Below are positions 16,091 through 22,728 of a stretch of DNA of 25,402 nucleotides, piece by piece. Positions within the stretch are counted from its first letter, which is position 1, and every line of letters begins with the position of its first letter. Where the stretch lies: contig NZ_JBFJTH010000042.1 in the NCBI RefSeq assembly GCF_041625495.1, forward strand, positions 1-25,402. Reading direction: 5' to 3'. Both the position numbers and the translations under genes were made by a program. The stretch is from Litorivivens sp041625495 (GTDB lineage: Bacteria > Pseudomonadota > Gammaproteobacteria > Pseudomonadales > Spongiibacteraceae). The notes under the pieces are model-generated. The model searched no databases, was not told where the DNA came from, and worked only from the letters and a program-made list of their open reading frames with translations.

Positions 16091-16583
16091 ATTTCACGGG
16101 TTCACACAGGAACACGGGGATATTGCGGTCTGTGCGGGCCTGGTACTCGTCGAAATCCGGGTACAGGGAGCACAGATGGGGCCAGGCGGCGGCTTTTTCT
16201 TCGTCACTGATCTGTCGCGCACGCATGTTGCGGGTGTTGCCGCCAAACATCACGGTGATATCGGGATTCGCGGCAATGTTGTGGTACCACACCGGGTGCC
16301 GGTCCATGCCTCCCTGCGAGGCCACCAAATAGACATTATCGCCTTCGGGCAGATGGATCAGGGCAATCTCCCGCCAAGCGCCAGTTTTGGCGCCTTTCAT
16401 ACCCACCACACAGATCGGATAACCGCCCGGGAAATTCTTCCAGAGTCGGCCCTTCGATTTCTTAAATACCCAGACATTGGCGGCGGTAACCCATTTCATG
16501 ACTTTCTTTATGGCGCCAAAATGTTCCTGCGGAATGGGCTTTACGTCGGCCCGTTTGGTTTTGACGTAATCGTATTCAACCAC
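16089..16583 (-). CDS. Nitroreductase/deazaflavin-dependent oxidoreductase (Ddn-like) family protein
   Basis: A 164-residue split-barrel protein resembling the mycobacterial Ddn/F420-dependent nitroreductase family. Visible family features are GGYPICVVGMKGAKTGAWRE, LVASQGGMDRHPVWYHN, IAANPDITVMFGG, ARQISDEEKAAAWP and the C-terminal YQARTDRNIPVFLCEP. In actinobacteria such proteins reduce quinones or nitro compounds with F420H2; most gammaproteobacteria lack F420, so the cofactor here may be a flavin or something else. I chose GTG 16583, with GAGGA 7 nt upstream and a product starting VEYDYVKTKR; ATG 16616 would add 11 residues but has no good ribosome site. It is divergent from the MFS gene, and its stop codon overlaps the end of the inverted-repeat element. 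Confidence 0.82.
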   Translation of the reverse strand: MVEYDYVKTKRADVKPIPQEHFGAIKKVMKWVTAANVWVFKKSKGRLWKNFPGGYPICVVGMKGAKTGAWREIALIHLPEGDNVYLVASQGGMDRHPVWYHNIAANPDITVMFGGNTRNMRARQISDEEKAAAWPHLCSLYPDFDEYQARTDRNIPVFLCEPVK

Positions 16584-16687
16584 GGTGAATTCCTCTGGTG
16601 AGTTGTCTGAGCGCATCTTAACGAATGGTCACGCTGCCTGATCTTACCAAGCTGTTACAGTGCCGTGAATTCGCGAGGAACAAACCC

Positions 16688-17896
16688 GTGCGCTCTACGA
16701 CTCTCCAAAACAACGGCATTTACTACGGCTGGGTTATCGTGGCATTGGCGATGATGATGCACGCGATTGTCACTGGCGGCACCAATGCGCTGTACGGCGT
16801 GTTTGCGCTGCCACTAAGTGAAGCATTTGGCTTGTCGCGTGCGCAGGTTCTGGGTGTAACCGCCAGTATCGCGATGATCGCTTCAGGATTCATATCTCCC
16901 TTTGCCGGCCTGTGGCTGTCGCGCCACTCCCCGAAAAAGCTGATTATGCTGGGCTGTATCGCACTTAGCCTGGGCTTTTTCGCGATGACAGCCATTAACC
17001 AATGGTGGCATATCGCGGTGATTTACGCGGTGAGCTGGAGCGTCGGCAACACCCTGTTCGGCGCACTGGCGGCCAACACTTCGGTGTCCAACTGGTTTGA
17101 AGCGGGTCGCGGCAAGGCGCTGGGCATTGCCGCCATTGGCATGTCCTTCGGGTCGTTTTCGTTTCCGCCGCTGATTACCTGGGTCATCGTGACTCACGGT
17201 TGGCGTGCGGCCTATGCGGTACTGGGCTGTATTACGCTGGCGGCCCTGCCCGTTATTCTGCGCTGGTACCGGGACCGACCGGAAGCCGCAAAAGACGCAC
17301 CGGCCCCGGCGCCGACCGGCAATCACTGGCGCGAGATTCTGACCAGTCGAGATTTCTGGCTGATTGGCATCTGCATCAGTATCTGTTTTGCAGGGTTTAA
17401 TGGCCTGACGATCAACCTGATCCCTATGGCGGTAGATCAAGGCACAAGCCCCACCACCGCCGCCTGGCTGATGTCGGTGGCCGCCAGTTTCAGCGTAATT
17501 GGAAAAATCCTGTTTGGCCTTTCCGCAGACACGCTCGGCCCGCGCAAGGCTTTGATGCTGCCGCTGGCGACATTGATTATTGCCTGCGCCTTGCTCTGGG
17601 GAAATCCCGACTTTTACCTGATGCTGACGGCTGCAGCGTTTATTGGCCTGTCGAGTGGCGGCGCCATACCGGTTTGGGGCGCGCTGATTGGCAGCTATTT
17701 CGGCCAGCAGAAATTTGCCCAGGTCATGGGCATGATGAACCCACTGCTGGTGCCACTAATCGTCGCCTGCGCGCCTTTTATCAGCTGGGTAAATGAAACC
17801 ACTGGCAGCTACAACACCGCGCTGGCAACGATTATGGCGGTCATTGGCCTGGCGTTTGCGCTTATTCCGCTGCTGCGCCCCGTAAACACCACCTGA
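16688..17896 (+). CDS. MFS transporter, monocarboxylate/oxalate-formate antiporter-like
   Basis: A 402-residue permease with about 12 membrane helices in two halves joined by a loop (about 196-220, rich in Ala and Pro: KDAPAPAPTG). The start YYGWVIVALAMMMH, the segment FGLSRAQVLGV, the first-half NWFEAGRGKALGIAAIG and the second-half GKILFGLSADTLGPRKALM are typical of the OFA/monocarboxylate branch of the major facilitator superfamily. The substrate is likely a small organic anion, but this is inference. I chose GTG 16688 because GAGGAA lies 7 nt upstream and the protein then begins close to the first helix; an in-frame ATG at 16625 lacks a ribosome site. The 104 bp between this start and the divergent Ddn-like gene must hold both promoters. 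It converges on the YcxB-like gene with a 12-bp gap. Confidence 0.87.
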   Translation: MRSTTLQNNGIYYGWVIVALAMMMHAIVTGGTNALYGVFALPLSEAFGLSRAQVLGVTASIAMIASGFISPFAGLWLSRHSPKKLIMLGCIALSLGFFAMTAINQWWHIAVIYAVSWSVGNTLFGALAANTSVSNWFEAGRGKALGIAAIGMSFGSFSFPPLITWVIVTHGWRAAYAVLGCITLAALPVILRWYRDRPEAAKDAPAPAPTGNHWREILTSRDFWLIGICISICFAGFNGLTINLIPMAVDQGTSPTTAAWLMSVAASFSVIGKILFGLSADTLGPRKALMLPLATLIIACALLWGNPDFYLMLTAAAFIGLSSGGAIPVWGALIGSYFGQQKFAQVMGMMNPLLVPLIVACAPFISWVNETTGSYNTALATIMAVIGLAFALIPLLRPVNTT

Positions 17897-17908
17897 GCCC
17901 TGACCGCT

Positions 17909-18370
17909 TCAGGCCAGCCCCCGAAACTGTGCCAGCGCAAAATCATCCAACAGGTCGACGGGAATGATATGGAACAGGGTAGTCGTCGGGTAAACCAGCA
18001 CCATGTCTTCCAGCACCGCGACTTTCTTTAGTTCTGCCAATTGATAGCGAGATTCGCCGTTGTCTGAGCTCAACACAAACCCGGTGGGCAATATGTTCAG
18101 CCGGTGTTCTTTGTGCAGCAGAGGATTCTGTCGATAGAGTCGACGATAACGCCAACGGTGAATACCTGGCAGCACTATCTGCCAGAACACCGCCAGTAGC
18201 ACGGCCACAACCACGGTGGCTGTTATGGCCGCCGAAGCAAAGCCCATCGCGGGCGGGAATAACGCGAGCACAGCGTATAGCGCAAGCACCAAGACCCCAC
18301 GTCGGCCACGCTGGGCATGCCAGTTAGCGCGTACAAACTGGTCTTCTGAGATATGGTATGCCTTGCTCAC
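17909..18370 (-). CDS. YcxB-like membrane protein
   Basis: A 153-residue protein with two adjacent membrane helices (about 25-45 and 48-70) followed by a basic turn (HRWRYRRLYRQNPLL) and a soluble C-terminal domain with LLHKEHRLNILPTGFVLSS, a pattern of YcxB-like proteins in which the tail forms a small beta domain (EDMVLVYPTTTLFHIIPV). Function is unknown for the family. The start is GTG 18370, with a strong GGAGG 7 nt upstream. It is a single gene, convergent with the MFS gene 12 bp away and divergent from the SulP gene, whose predicted promoter begins about 20 bp upstream of this start. Confidence 0.72.
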   Translation of the reverse strand: MSKAYHISEDQFVRANWHAQRGRRGVLVLALYAVLALFPPAMGFASAAITATVVVAVLLAVFWQIVLPGIHRWRYRRLYRQNPLLHKEHRLNILPTGFVLSSDNGESRYQLAELKKVAVLEDMVLVYPTTTLFHIIPVDLLDDFALAQFRGLA

Positions 18371-18390
18371 ACGCTGCCCTCCGCTATTGT

Positions 18391-18424
18391 TTACATTGTA
18401 ACCAGTGGCGCTAAGCCGTAAAAT
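18391..18424 (+). promoter_or_regulatory. Sigma-70-like promoter for the SulP gene, with overlapping palindrome
   Basis: TTGTAA (18396-18401), a 17-bp spacer and TAAAAT (18419-18424) match the -35/-10 consensus at four and five of six positions. Transcription would start near 18431, giving a leader of about 95 nt. The 11-bp palindrome TTACATTGTAA (18391-18401) covers the -35, a natural place for a repressor; the region is also upstream of the divergent YcxB-like gene. Confidence 0.55.
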
Positions 18425-18478
18425 ACGCGACCTTTCCTTTCGCCGAAATAATAACCACTCCTGCCGATAGGTTTTCTT

Positions 18479-18494
18479 CCGTGCCGTGGCACGG
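18479..18494 (+). promoter_or_regulatory. Leader hairpin of the SulP gene
   Basis: CCGTGC and GCACGG form a perfect 6-bp stem around CGTG in the predicted leader, ending 31 nt before the ATG. No T-run follows, so it is not a terminator. Its role is unknown; the match may also act as a DNA palindrome. Confidence 0.3.
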
Positions 18495-18525
18495 CTTCAT
18501 ACAGTAGTTACAGCGTGGGTAATTC

Positions 18526-20091
18526 ATGTTTGAAATTTCTCCCAGTCGCGTCGCTTCAACCAAAAACGACGTGCTTTCTGGTCTGACGGTGGCCCTGGCC
18601 CTAGTGCCCGAAGCCGTCGCGTTTTCTTTTGTCGCCGGCGTTGAACCCCTGGTAGGCCTCTATGCCGCCTTTATGGTGGGCCTGATTACCGCCTGCATTG
18701 GTGGCCGACCGGGCATGATTTCCGGTGCAACCGGCGCGCTAGCTGTGGTCATGGTTGCTCTGGTGAAAGATCACGGTGTGGAATACCTGTTTGCCACTGT
18801 CGTACTGATGGGGATACTCCAGATTGGCGCGGGTATATTCAAGCTCGGTAAGTTTATCCGCATGGTGCCCCACCCGGTTATGCTGGGCTTTGTTAACGGG
18901 CTCGCTATCGTCATTTTCCTTGCGCAACTGCAGCAGTTTGGCAATCCAGGCGAAGCAGGCTGGCTGACCGGCACTTCGCTGGAAGGCTCTGTAATTGATA
19001 TTGCCTGGATGGGCGGTAACGACCTGGTCACAATGCTCAGCCTGGTTGTACTGACCATGGCCATTATTCACTTCCTGCCAAAACTGACTCGCGCCATCCC
19101 TTCCTCACTGGCCGCGATTGTCGTGGTGAGCCTGCTGGTCATTGGCATGAACTTCGATACCCGCGTTGTCGGCGATGTCGCTTCGATAGCCGGCGGCCTG
19201 CCCAGCTTTCATATCCCGATGGTGCCGCTGAACTGGGAAACCCTGAGCATTATTTTCCCCTACTCGGTAATTCTCGCCGCGATAGGCCTGATCGAATCGC
19301 TGCTGACGCTGCGCCTCGTTGACGAAATTACCGAAACCCGTGGTCGCGGTAACCGTGAATGTATCGGCCAGGGTGTGGCCAACACCGTCACCGGCTTTTT
19401 CGGCGGCATGGGCGGTTGCGCGATGATAGGCCAGAGCATGATCAACGTGAACTCCGGTGGTCGCGGTCGATTGAGCGGCATCAGCGCCGCGCTCTTTCTG
19501 CTGGCGTTTATCCTGGTTGCGTCACCATTGATCGAACAGATTCCACTGGCAGCGCTGACCGGCGTTATGTTCATCGTGGTGATTGGCACCTTTGAGTGGA
19601 GTAGCTTTCGCATCCTGCATAAAGTGCCCAAGCAGGACGCACTGGTACTGGTGCTGGTATCTGCCGTTACCGTCGCCACCGACCTCGCCGTAGCTGTTGT
19701 GGTTGGCGTTATCGTATCAGCCCTGGTGTTTGCCTGGGAAAACGCCAAGCATATTCGTGTCGAGAAGCGCGAAGATCACAAAGGCTCAACCGTATACGCT
19801 GTTATCGGGCCGCTGTTTTTCGGTTCAGTAACGTCCTTCCTGGAGCAGTTTGACCCGAAAGAAGCCAAGGACGATGTGGTTATCGATTTTGCTCGCTCGC
19901 GCGTTGCTGACCACTCGGGCCTTGAAGCTATCGACTCACTGGCAGAACGCTACCTCAACGCTGGCAAAACTCTGCATCTGGTTCACCTGAGCACCGAATG
20001 CAAGAAGCTGCTGCGCAAAGCCGGCAATCTGGTTGAAGTAAACGTGATTGAGGATCCGCAGTATTTTGTCGCGGAAGACAGCCTAGGCTGA
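18526..20091 (+). CDS. SulP/SLC26 family inorganic anion transporter
   Basis: A 521-residue secondary transporter. Residues about 15-400 are the SulP membrane domain (about 12-14 helices), including GLTVALALVPEAVAFSFVAG, GLYAAFMVGLITACIGGRPG with SGATGALAVVM, and the conserved IGLIESLLTLRLVDEITETR and NTVTGFFGGMGGCAMIGQS. Residues about 420-515 form a cytoplasmic STAS domain (VIGPLFFGSVTSFLEQF, VVIDFARSRVADHSGLEAID). SulP proteins carry sulfate, bicarbonate, chloride or carboxylates; this sequence pattern alone does not decide which. The ATG has only a weak GGGT upstream. A promoter lies about 100 bp upstream and a strong terminator follows 10 bp after the stop. Confidence 0.93.
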   Translation: MFEISPSRVASTKNDVLSGLTVALALVPEAVAFSFVAGVEPLVGLYAAFMVGLITACIGGRPGMISGATGALAVVMVALVKDHGVEYLFATVVLMGILQIGAGIFKLGKFIRMVPHPVMLGFVNGLAIVIFLAQLQQFGNPGEAGWLTGTSLEGSVIDIAWMGGNDLVTMLSLVVLTMAIIHFLPKLTRAIPSSLAAIVVVSLLVIGMNFDTRVVGDVASIAGGLPSFHIPMVPLNWETLSIIFPYSVILAAIGLIESLLTLRLVDEITETRGRGNRECIGQGVANTVTGFFGGMGGCAMIGQSMINVNSGGRGRLSGISAALFLLAFILVASPLIEQIPLAALTGVMFIVVIGTFEWSSFRILHKVPKQDALVLVLVSAVTVATDLAVAVVVGVIVSALVFAWENAKHIRVEKREDHKGSTVYAVIGPLFFGSVTSFLEQFDPKEAKDDVVIDFARSRVADHSGLEAIDSLAERYLNAGKTLHLVHLSTECKKLLRKAGNLVEVNVIEDPQYFVAEDSLG

Positions 20092-20100
20092 TACACGCTC

Positions 20101-20130
20101 GGGGGCAGATGGCTGCCCCCATTTCGTTTT
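20101..20130 (+). terminator. Strong intrinsic terminator of the SulP gene
   Basis: GGGGGCAG (20101-20108) and CTGCCCCC (20113-20120) form a perfect 8-bp stem with a 4-nt loop, followed by ATTTCGTTTT. It lies 10 bp after the SulP stop and isolates the downstream unit from read-through. Confidence 0.88.
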
Positions 20131-20185
20131 CGTCCACGCTCCTCTCTTCTCTCGATTCGCACCAACCCTGCATCGCATGACATAC

Positions 20186-20198
20186 CACCAAATTGGTG
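20186..20198. promoter_or_regulatory. NtrC-like palindrome upstream of a sigma-54-like promoter
   Basis: CACCAAATTGGTG is a perfect palindrome around a central A. Against the NtrC consensus TGCACC-N5-GGTGCA, 20184-20200 match at 9 of 12 fixed positions (four in the left half, five in the right). Its centre (20192) is about 104 bp upstream of the start site predicted from the -24/-12 element, the distance at which NtrC-type enhancers usually act. An extra half-site-like GCACCA is at 20159-20164. Confidence 0.4.
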
Positions 20199-20212
20199 CG
20201 CTATTCCAACAT

Positions 20213-20235
20213 TGCCCCGCGAGCGGGCAGTTTTT
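20213..20235 (+). terminator. Possible second, weaker terminator
   Basis: TGCCC and GGGCA form a 5-bp stem with a 7-nt loop, followed by GTTTTT. It lies downstream of the strong SulP terminator and before the sigma-54-like promoter; it may back up termination or be incidental. Confidence 0.3.
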
Positions 20236-20269
20236 ACAACCACAGCCCGTCGCTATCACCGTTTAGCGC

Positions 20270-20285
20270 TGGAACACTTCTTGCG
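20270..20285 (+). promoter_or_regulatory. Sigma-54-type -24/-12 promoter
   Basis: TGGAACACTTCTTGCG has the invariant GG and GC doublets separated by exactly 10 bp, as in TGGCAC-N5-TTGC. Mismatches are A for C after TGG and flanking bases. Transcription would start near 20296, 100 nt before the ATG at 20396. The 304-bp gene-free stretch 20092-20395 thus holds two terminator-like hairpins, an NtrC-like site, this promoter and a leader hairpin. Confidence 0.45.
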
Positions 20286-20307
20286 TTACTCCGGCCAGCC
20301 CTAGGTG

Positions 20308-20340
20308 TGATTGCAGATTGAATGGTTGTTGCTGCAATTA
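20308..20340 (+). promoter_or_regulatory. Leader stem-loop of the sigma-54 transcript
   Basis: TGATTGCAG (20308-20316) and CTGCAATTA (20332-20340) pair along 9 positions with one G-T wobble, enclosing 15 nt. It would occupy about +13 to +45 of the predicted transcript. The sequence also carries a near-direct repeat, ATTGCAGATTG at 20310 and ATTACAGATTG at 20337 (10 of 11 identical), so alternative pairings are possible. Confidence 0.35.
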
Positions 20341-20395
20341 CAGATTGTCGACGGCATTGTGCCGATCGCTCTACCGTACAGCGCAAGGAATCTTT

Positions 20396-20746
20396 ATGTT
20401 TTACAGCCATGAGATGGTGGCGCTGCTACAGCAGCTGCGCTTGCCCATTCAGTCGGAGTTCGGGGTGAGGATACGGCTCGCGGATCCGGATTTGCTTTTG
20501 AGTCTTGGTGATATCGGGCACCGCAGCCGCAACCCGTTTACCCGCAATACCATTACCAAGCTGATGCGGCTGGCGGAAATACCTTATGCATCAAGTGTGG
20601 ACACAACTGAACACGCAGCACAAACACGCTCAACAGAAATAACCTACCGCGGGCAAAAGATCAGCAAGCAAGCAACGCCGACCGCAGAGCCTGCGCAAGC
20701 AAAACACAGCAAACAGATTTATCGCGGCCAGGTCGTCGTTCGGTAG
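20396..20746 (+). CDS. 116-residue protein of unknown function with two YRGQ motifs
   Basis: I do not recognise this protein. Residues about 1-66 look folded (helical MVALLQQLRLPIQSEF, then VRIRLADPDLLLSLGDIG and NTITKLMRLAEI); 67-108 are low-complexity, rich in Thr, Ala, Gln and Lys. Two short motifs recur, ITYRGQKISK (82-91) and QIYRGQVVVR (107-116, the C-terminus), similar to the small YRG motif seen in DUF4278-type proteins; that comparison is weak. There are no membrane segments, signal peptide or cysteines. ATG 20396 has AAGGA 6 nt upstream; an earlier in-frame start at 20318 would read the predicted leader hairpin as protein and lacks a ribosome site. It is a single gene between the SulP terminator and the convergent HAD gene, behind a sigma-54-like promoter. 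Confidence 0.6.
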   Translation: MFYSHEMVALLQQLRLPIQSEFGVRIRLADPDLLLSLGDIGHRSRNPFTRNTITKLMRLAEIPYASSVDTTEHAAQTRSTEITYRGQKISKQATPTAEPAQAKHSKQIYRGQVVVR

Positions 20747-20767
20747 GCTAGCCGGCGACAGCAGTCT

Positions 20768-21406
20768 TCAGCTCAGCAACGCATCCAGCTCTGCGATCGC
20801 CGCTGGAATATCGTCAGTCACGTGAACCGTCTGCAGTCCCAATGCCCGGGCGGCATCGATATTGGCGCCAAAATCGTCGAGAAAGACAGCGCGCGACGGA
20901 TCATCAATTCCCATGCGATCCAGCGTCAACTCGAAGATTTTCGGATTGGGTTTACGCAGACCAACCATGCAGGAATCTACCACCAGCTCAAACAGATCAT
21001 CCACCGGCAGCAGCGAACGCCAACCATCGGCAAACTCTTTAACGTTGTTGGTAATGATGGCGCGCCTTAAGCCACGGGCCTTCAACTCAGACACTTTGTC
21101 GACAAACTCTCTGCGAATGCCACCATCGCGGGGCATGGCGCCGAAAATTTCATAAATATCCAGCGCGATACCATGCTGTGTTTCTGCCAGCGCAAGAATC
21201 GCCGAGCGACACTCATCCAGAGAGATTTCGCCGCGCTCAACCTGATGCCAGGGATGGTCGCCGTCTTCGTGGTAGCTGCCAAACATGATCTCGTGGATCT
21301 GTCCCGGCTTGGCCCCCATCCGCTGACCAATGGCATCGAACTCGGTAAAGGGTGACAGGGTAAATACGCCGCCAAAATCAAACAGTACTGCGTCGATATT
21401 CGCCAT
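20768..21406 (-). CDS. HAD-superfamily hydrolase (HAD-IA phosphatase-like)
   Basis: A 212-residue HAD protein with the usual motif order: nucleophile D10 in FDFGGVF, T119 in IITNN, K152 in LRKPNP, and the metal-binding D177-D178 in FLDDFG. A helical cap (about 18-95) follows motif I. The second motif-I aspartate of classical phosphatases is replaced by glycine (DFGG), a variation common in the epoxide-hydrolase-N-terminal/YihX-like branch, so activity remains likely but may be slower or use another acid/base. Substrate is unknown; small phosphoesters are typical. The ATG has a modest GGATT upstream. It starts 12 bp after the CrtC/AttH-like gene's stop on the same strand, so the two are probably one operon. 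Confidence 0.88.
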   Translation of the reverse strand: MANIDAVLFDFGGVFTLSPFTEFDAIGQRMGAKPGQIHEIMFGSYHEDGDHPWHQVERGEISLDECRSAILALAETQHGIALDIYEIFGAMPRDGGIRREFVDKVSELKARGLRRAIITNNVKEFADGWRSLLPVDDLFELVVDSCMVGLRKPNPKIFELTLDRMGIDDPSRAVFLDDFGANIDAARALGLQTVHVTDDIPAAIAELDALLS

Positions 21407-21418
21407 AATCCAATCCCG

Positions 21419-22510
21419 TTACTTCACGTTATAGCGGTCAAAGTCGCCGAAAAAACCATATTCAAACAGGCCGTAACCCACTTGCCCATTGAGCTCGAAA
21501 CGGGCCGCGTTGTCGACCAGACCAAACATGCGGTCTTTATCCGCCTCCATATCCAGGCTAAAGCTCTCCACCACCTGCTTGCCCTTATACATGCCGTGCT
21601 TCCAATCCGCTTCCAGACCGTAGCCGGTACCCACCATGACCCATACATGAGTCAGCGGCGTGATTTTCACCTCAAGAGGGCCTTCGGGTGCCTCCGGAAA
21701 CCGGATGACCGCCGAATCAATAAAGGTCTGGTATGGTTTAGCAACGACCAGGTTGTGTTCGTGTTCCGGGCGACCCAACCATTCCGGCTCGCGTTCCGGG
21801 TCATTCCAAACCCGAACCGCTTCTTCCAGCACCCGGGTACCATCGTTGTGCTCGTTGAGAATATAGAGAATGGAAAAGTCATCGAACTGCATGGGGCAGT
21901 AATTCCACATGCCCTCCATCACGGCGGTACCGGCGTGAATCCCGGGCGGCTCGTGTTCACCCACCGGACGAATTCCCCACGATCGATCGCGGCTTCCCTT
22001 CCAGCGATCAGGAGTCACGTCAAAGGTTTCATCTCCCACCCGCAGGCTTCCTGTCCAGCAACCAGTCTGGGCAAAACGTACAGAGTCGAACAACACACGA
22101 CCATGCTTGCGAATATACTGCCGCGGCTCCAGAAAGGCGGGGATCGCGCCGTCCCAAACCACATCCATAGCTATAGGATGGTCCGCAGATTCTTCAACAA
22201 TAAAACGGACTTTCTCCAGGCCTTTGATGACCTCCACCCGCAACGGCCCCACCGAGGTATCCATACGATCGTCGCCAAGCTCGCGGGAGGCACGTACCAC
22301 GTGATGCTGGTCTCCACGACGCACTACAACGAACGCATCCTGCACCCCCAGCGTCGGATACTGCCCCATACCCATGACCATAAACAGGTCATCGCTGGAG
22401 GCGTGCATGTTGAAATAATAGCGGTCGTAAAAATTGCGATCAGACGTGCCGACAAAGCGCATTACATCCGCGACCTGATGCAACGGATAATCGTCCATTT
22501 GCGAGAGCAT
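21419..22510 (-). CDS. CrtC/AttH-like (tocopherol-cyclase-like) domain protein
   Basis: A 363-residue protein rich in beta strands and tryptophan, with no signal peptide or membrane helix. The segment VTPDRWKGSRDRSWGIRPVG (about 165-185), QFDDFSILYILNEHNDG and GYGLFEYGFFG near the C-terminus recall the double-lipocalin-like fold of hydroxyneurosporene synthase, AttH and tocopherol cyclase; proteins of this look occur in actinobacteria and marine gammaproteobacteria. If right it may act on hydrophobic compounds, but the reaction is unknown. ATG 22510 has GAGG 6 nt upstream. It is the first gene of a probable two-gene operon with the HAD hydrolase and is divergent from the pot genes across a palindrome-rich region. 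The family call is tentative. Confidence 0.55.
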   Translation of the reverse strand: MLSQMDDYPLHQVADVMRFVGTSDRNFYDRYYFNMHASSDDLFMVMGMGQYPTLGVQDAFVVVRRGDQHHVVRASRELGDDRMDTSVGPLRVEVIKGLEKVRFIVEESADHPIAMDVVWDGAIPAFLEPRQYIRKHGRVLFDSVRFAQTGCWTGSLRVGDETFDVTPDRWKGSRDRSWGIRPVGEHEPPGIHAGTAVMEGMWNYCPMQFDDFSILYILNEHNDGTRVLEEAVRVWNDPEREPEWLGRPEHEHNLVVAKPYQTFIDSAVIRFPEAPEGPLEVKITPLTHVWVMVGTGYGLEADWKHGMYKGKQVVESFSLDMEADKDRMFGLVDNAARFELNGQVGYGLFEYGFFGDFDRYNVK

Positions 22511-22536
22511 GACATACCTCGAATTTATTAGGGTTA

Positions 22537-22588
22537 TTGGCCGAGTGTAGCCAAAGACTATCCGAGCGTATAGTTAAGAGAAGTTAAC
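22537..22588. promoter_or_regulatory. Paired operator-like elements between the CrtC/AttH-like and pot genes
   Basis: CCGAGTGTA (22541-22549) and CCGAGCGTA (22562-22570) are exactly 21 bp apart, two helical turns. The first is inside TTGGC...GCCAA (22537-22554), the second inside ACTAT...ATAGT (22557-22574). A direct GTTAA repeat follows at 22573 and 22583, 10 bp apart. Another inverted repeat (ACCGG, ACAA, CCGGT) is at 22606-22619. The arrangement suggests regulator binding in the divergent promoter; no regulator gene is nearby. A TTGACG (22648-22653) with GACATT 17 bp on is a weak promoter candidate for the pot genes. Confidence 0.35.
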
Positions 22589-22728
22589 CGGCAAGCGCGC
22601 ATGGCACCGGACAACCGGTCTACAGTAAAAATATTTTGCCTAAGGTATTGACGACAGGCACACTTAGCCCGACATTAGCGCGGTTTTTAACCACCCCCTG
22701 TTTTGGGCCAAAGGAGAGTCTCCCAGGC

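Noticed and set aside
16585..16672. GTGAATTC occurring twice, 80 bp apart, near the two divergent start codons of the Ddn-like and MFS genes
   Set aside because: Each copy overlaps or adjoins coding or ribosome-site sequence, and an 8-bp repeat in about 100 bp is not rare enough alone to claim an operator.
17899..17913. CCTGA/TCAGG hairpin between the convergent MFS and YcxB-like genes as a terminator
   Set aside because: The stem is only 5 bp and has no T-run on either strand.
20810..21406. HAD protein as inactive because motif I lacks the second aspartate
   Set aside because: DFGGV is common in the HAD-IA branch with epoxide-hydrolase-like phosphatases, and the other motifs are intact, so loss of activity cannot be claimed.
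21482..22531. 349-codon open frame opposite the CrtC/AttH-like gene
   Set aside because: The minus-strand frame has a good ribosome site, operon spacing with the HAD gene and family-like motifs; the plus-strand translation is rich in His and Arg with no domain, typical of an antisense shadow.
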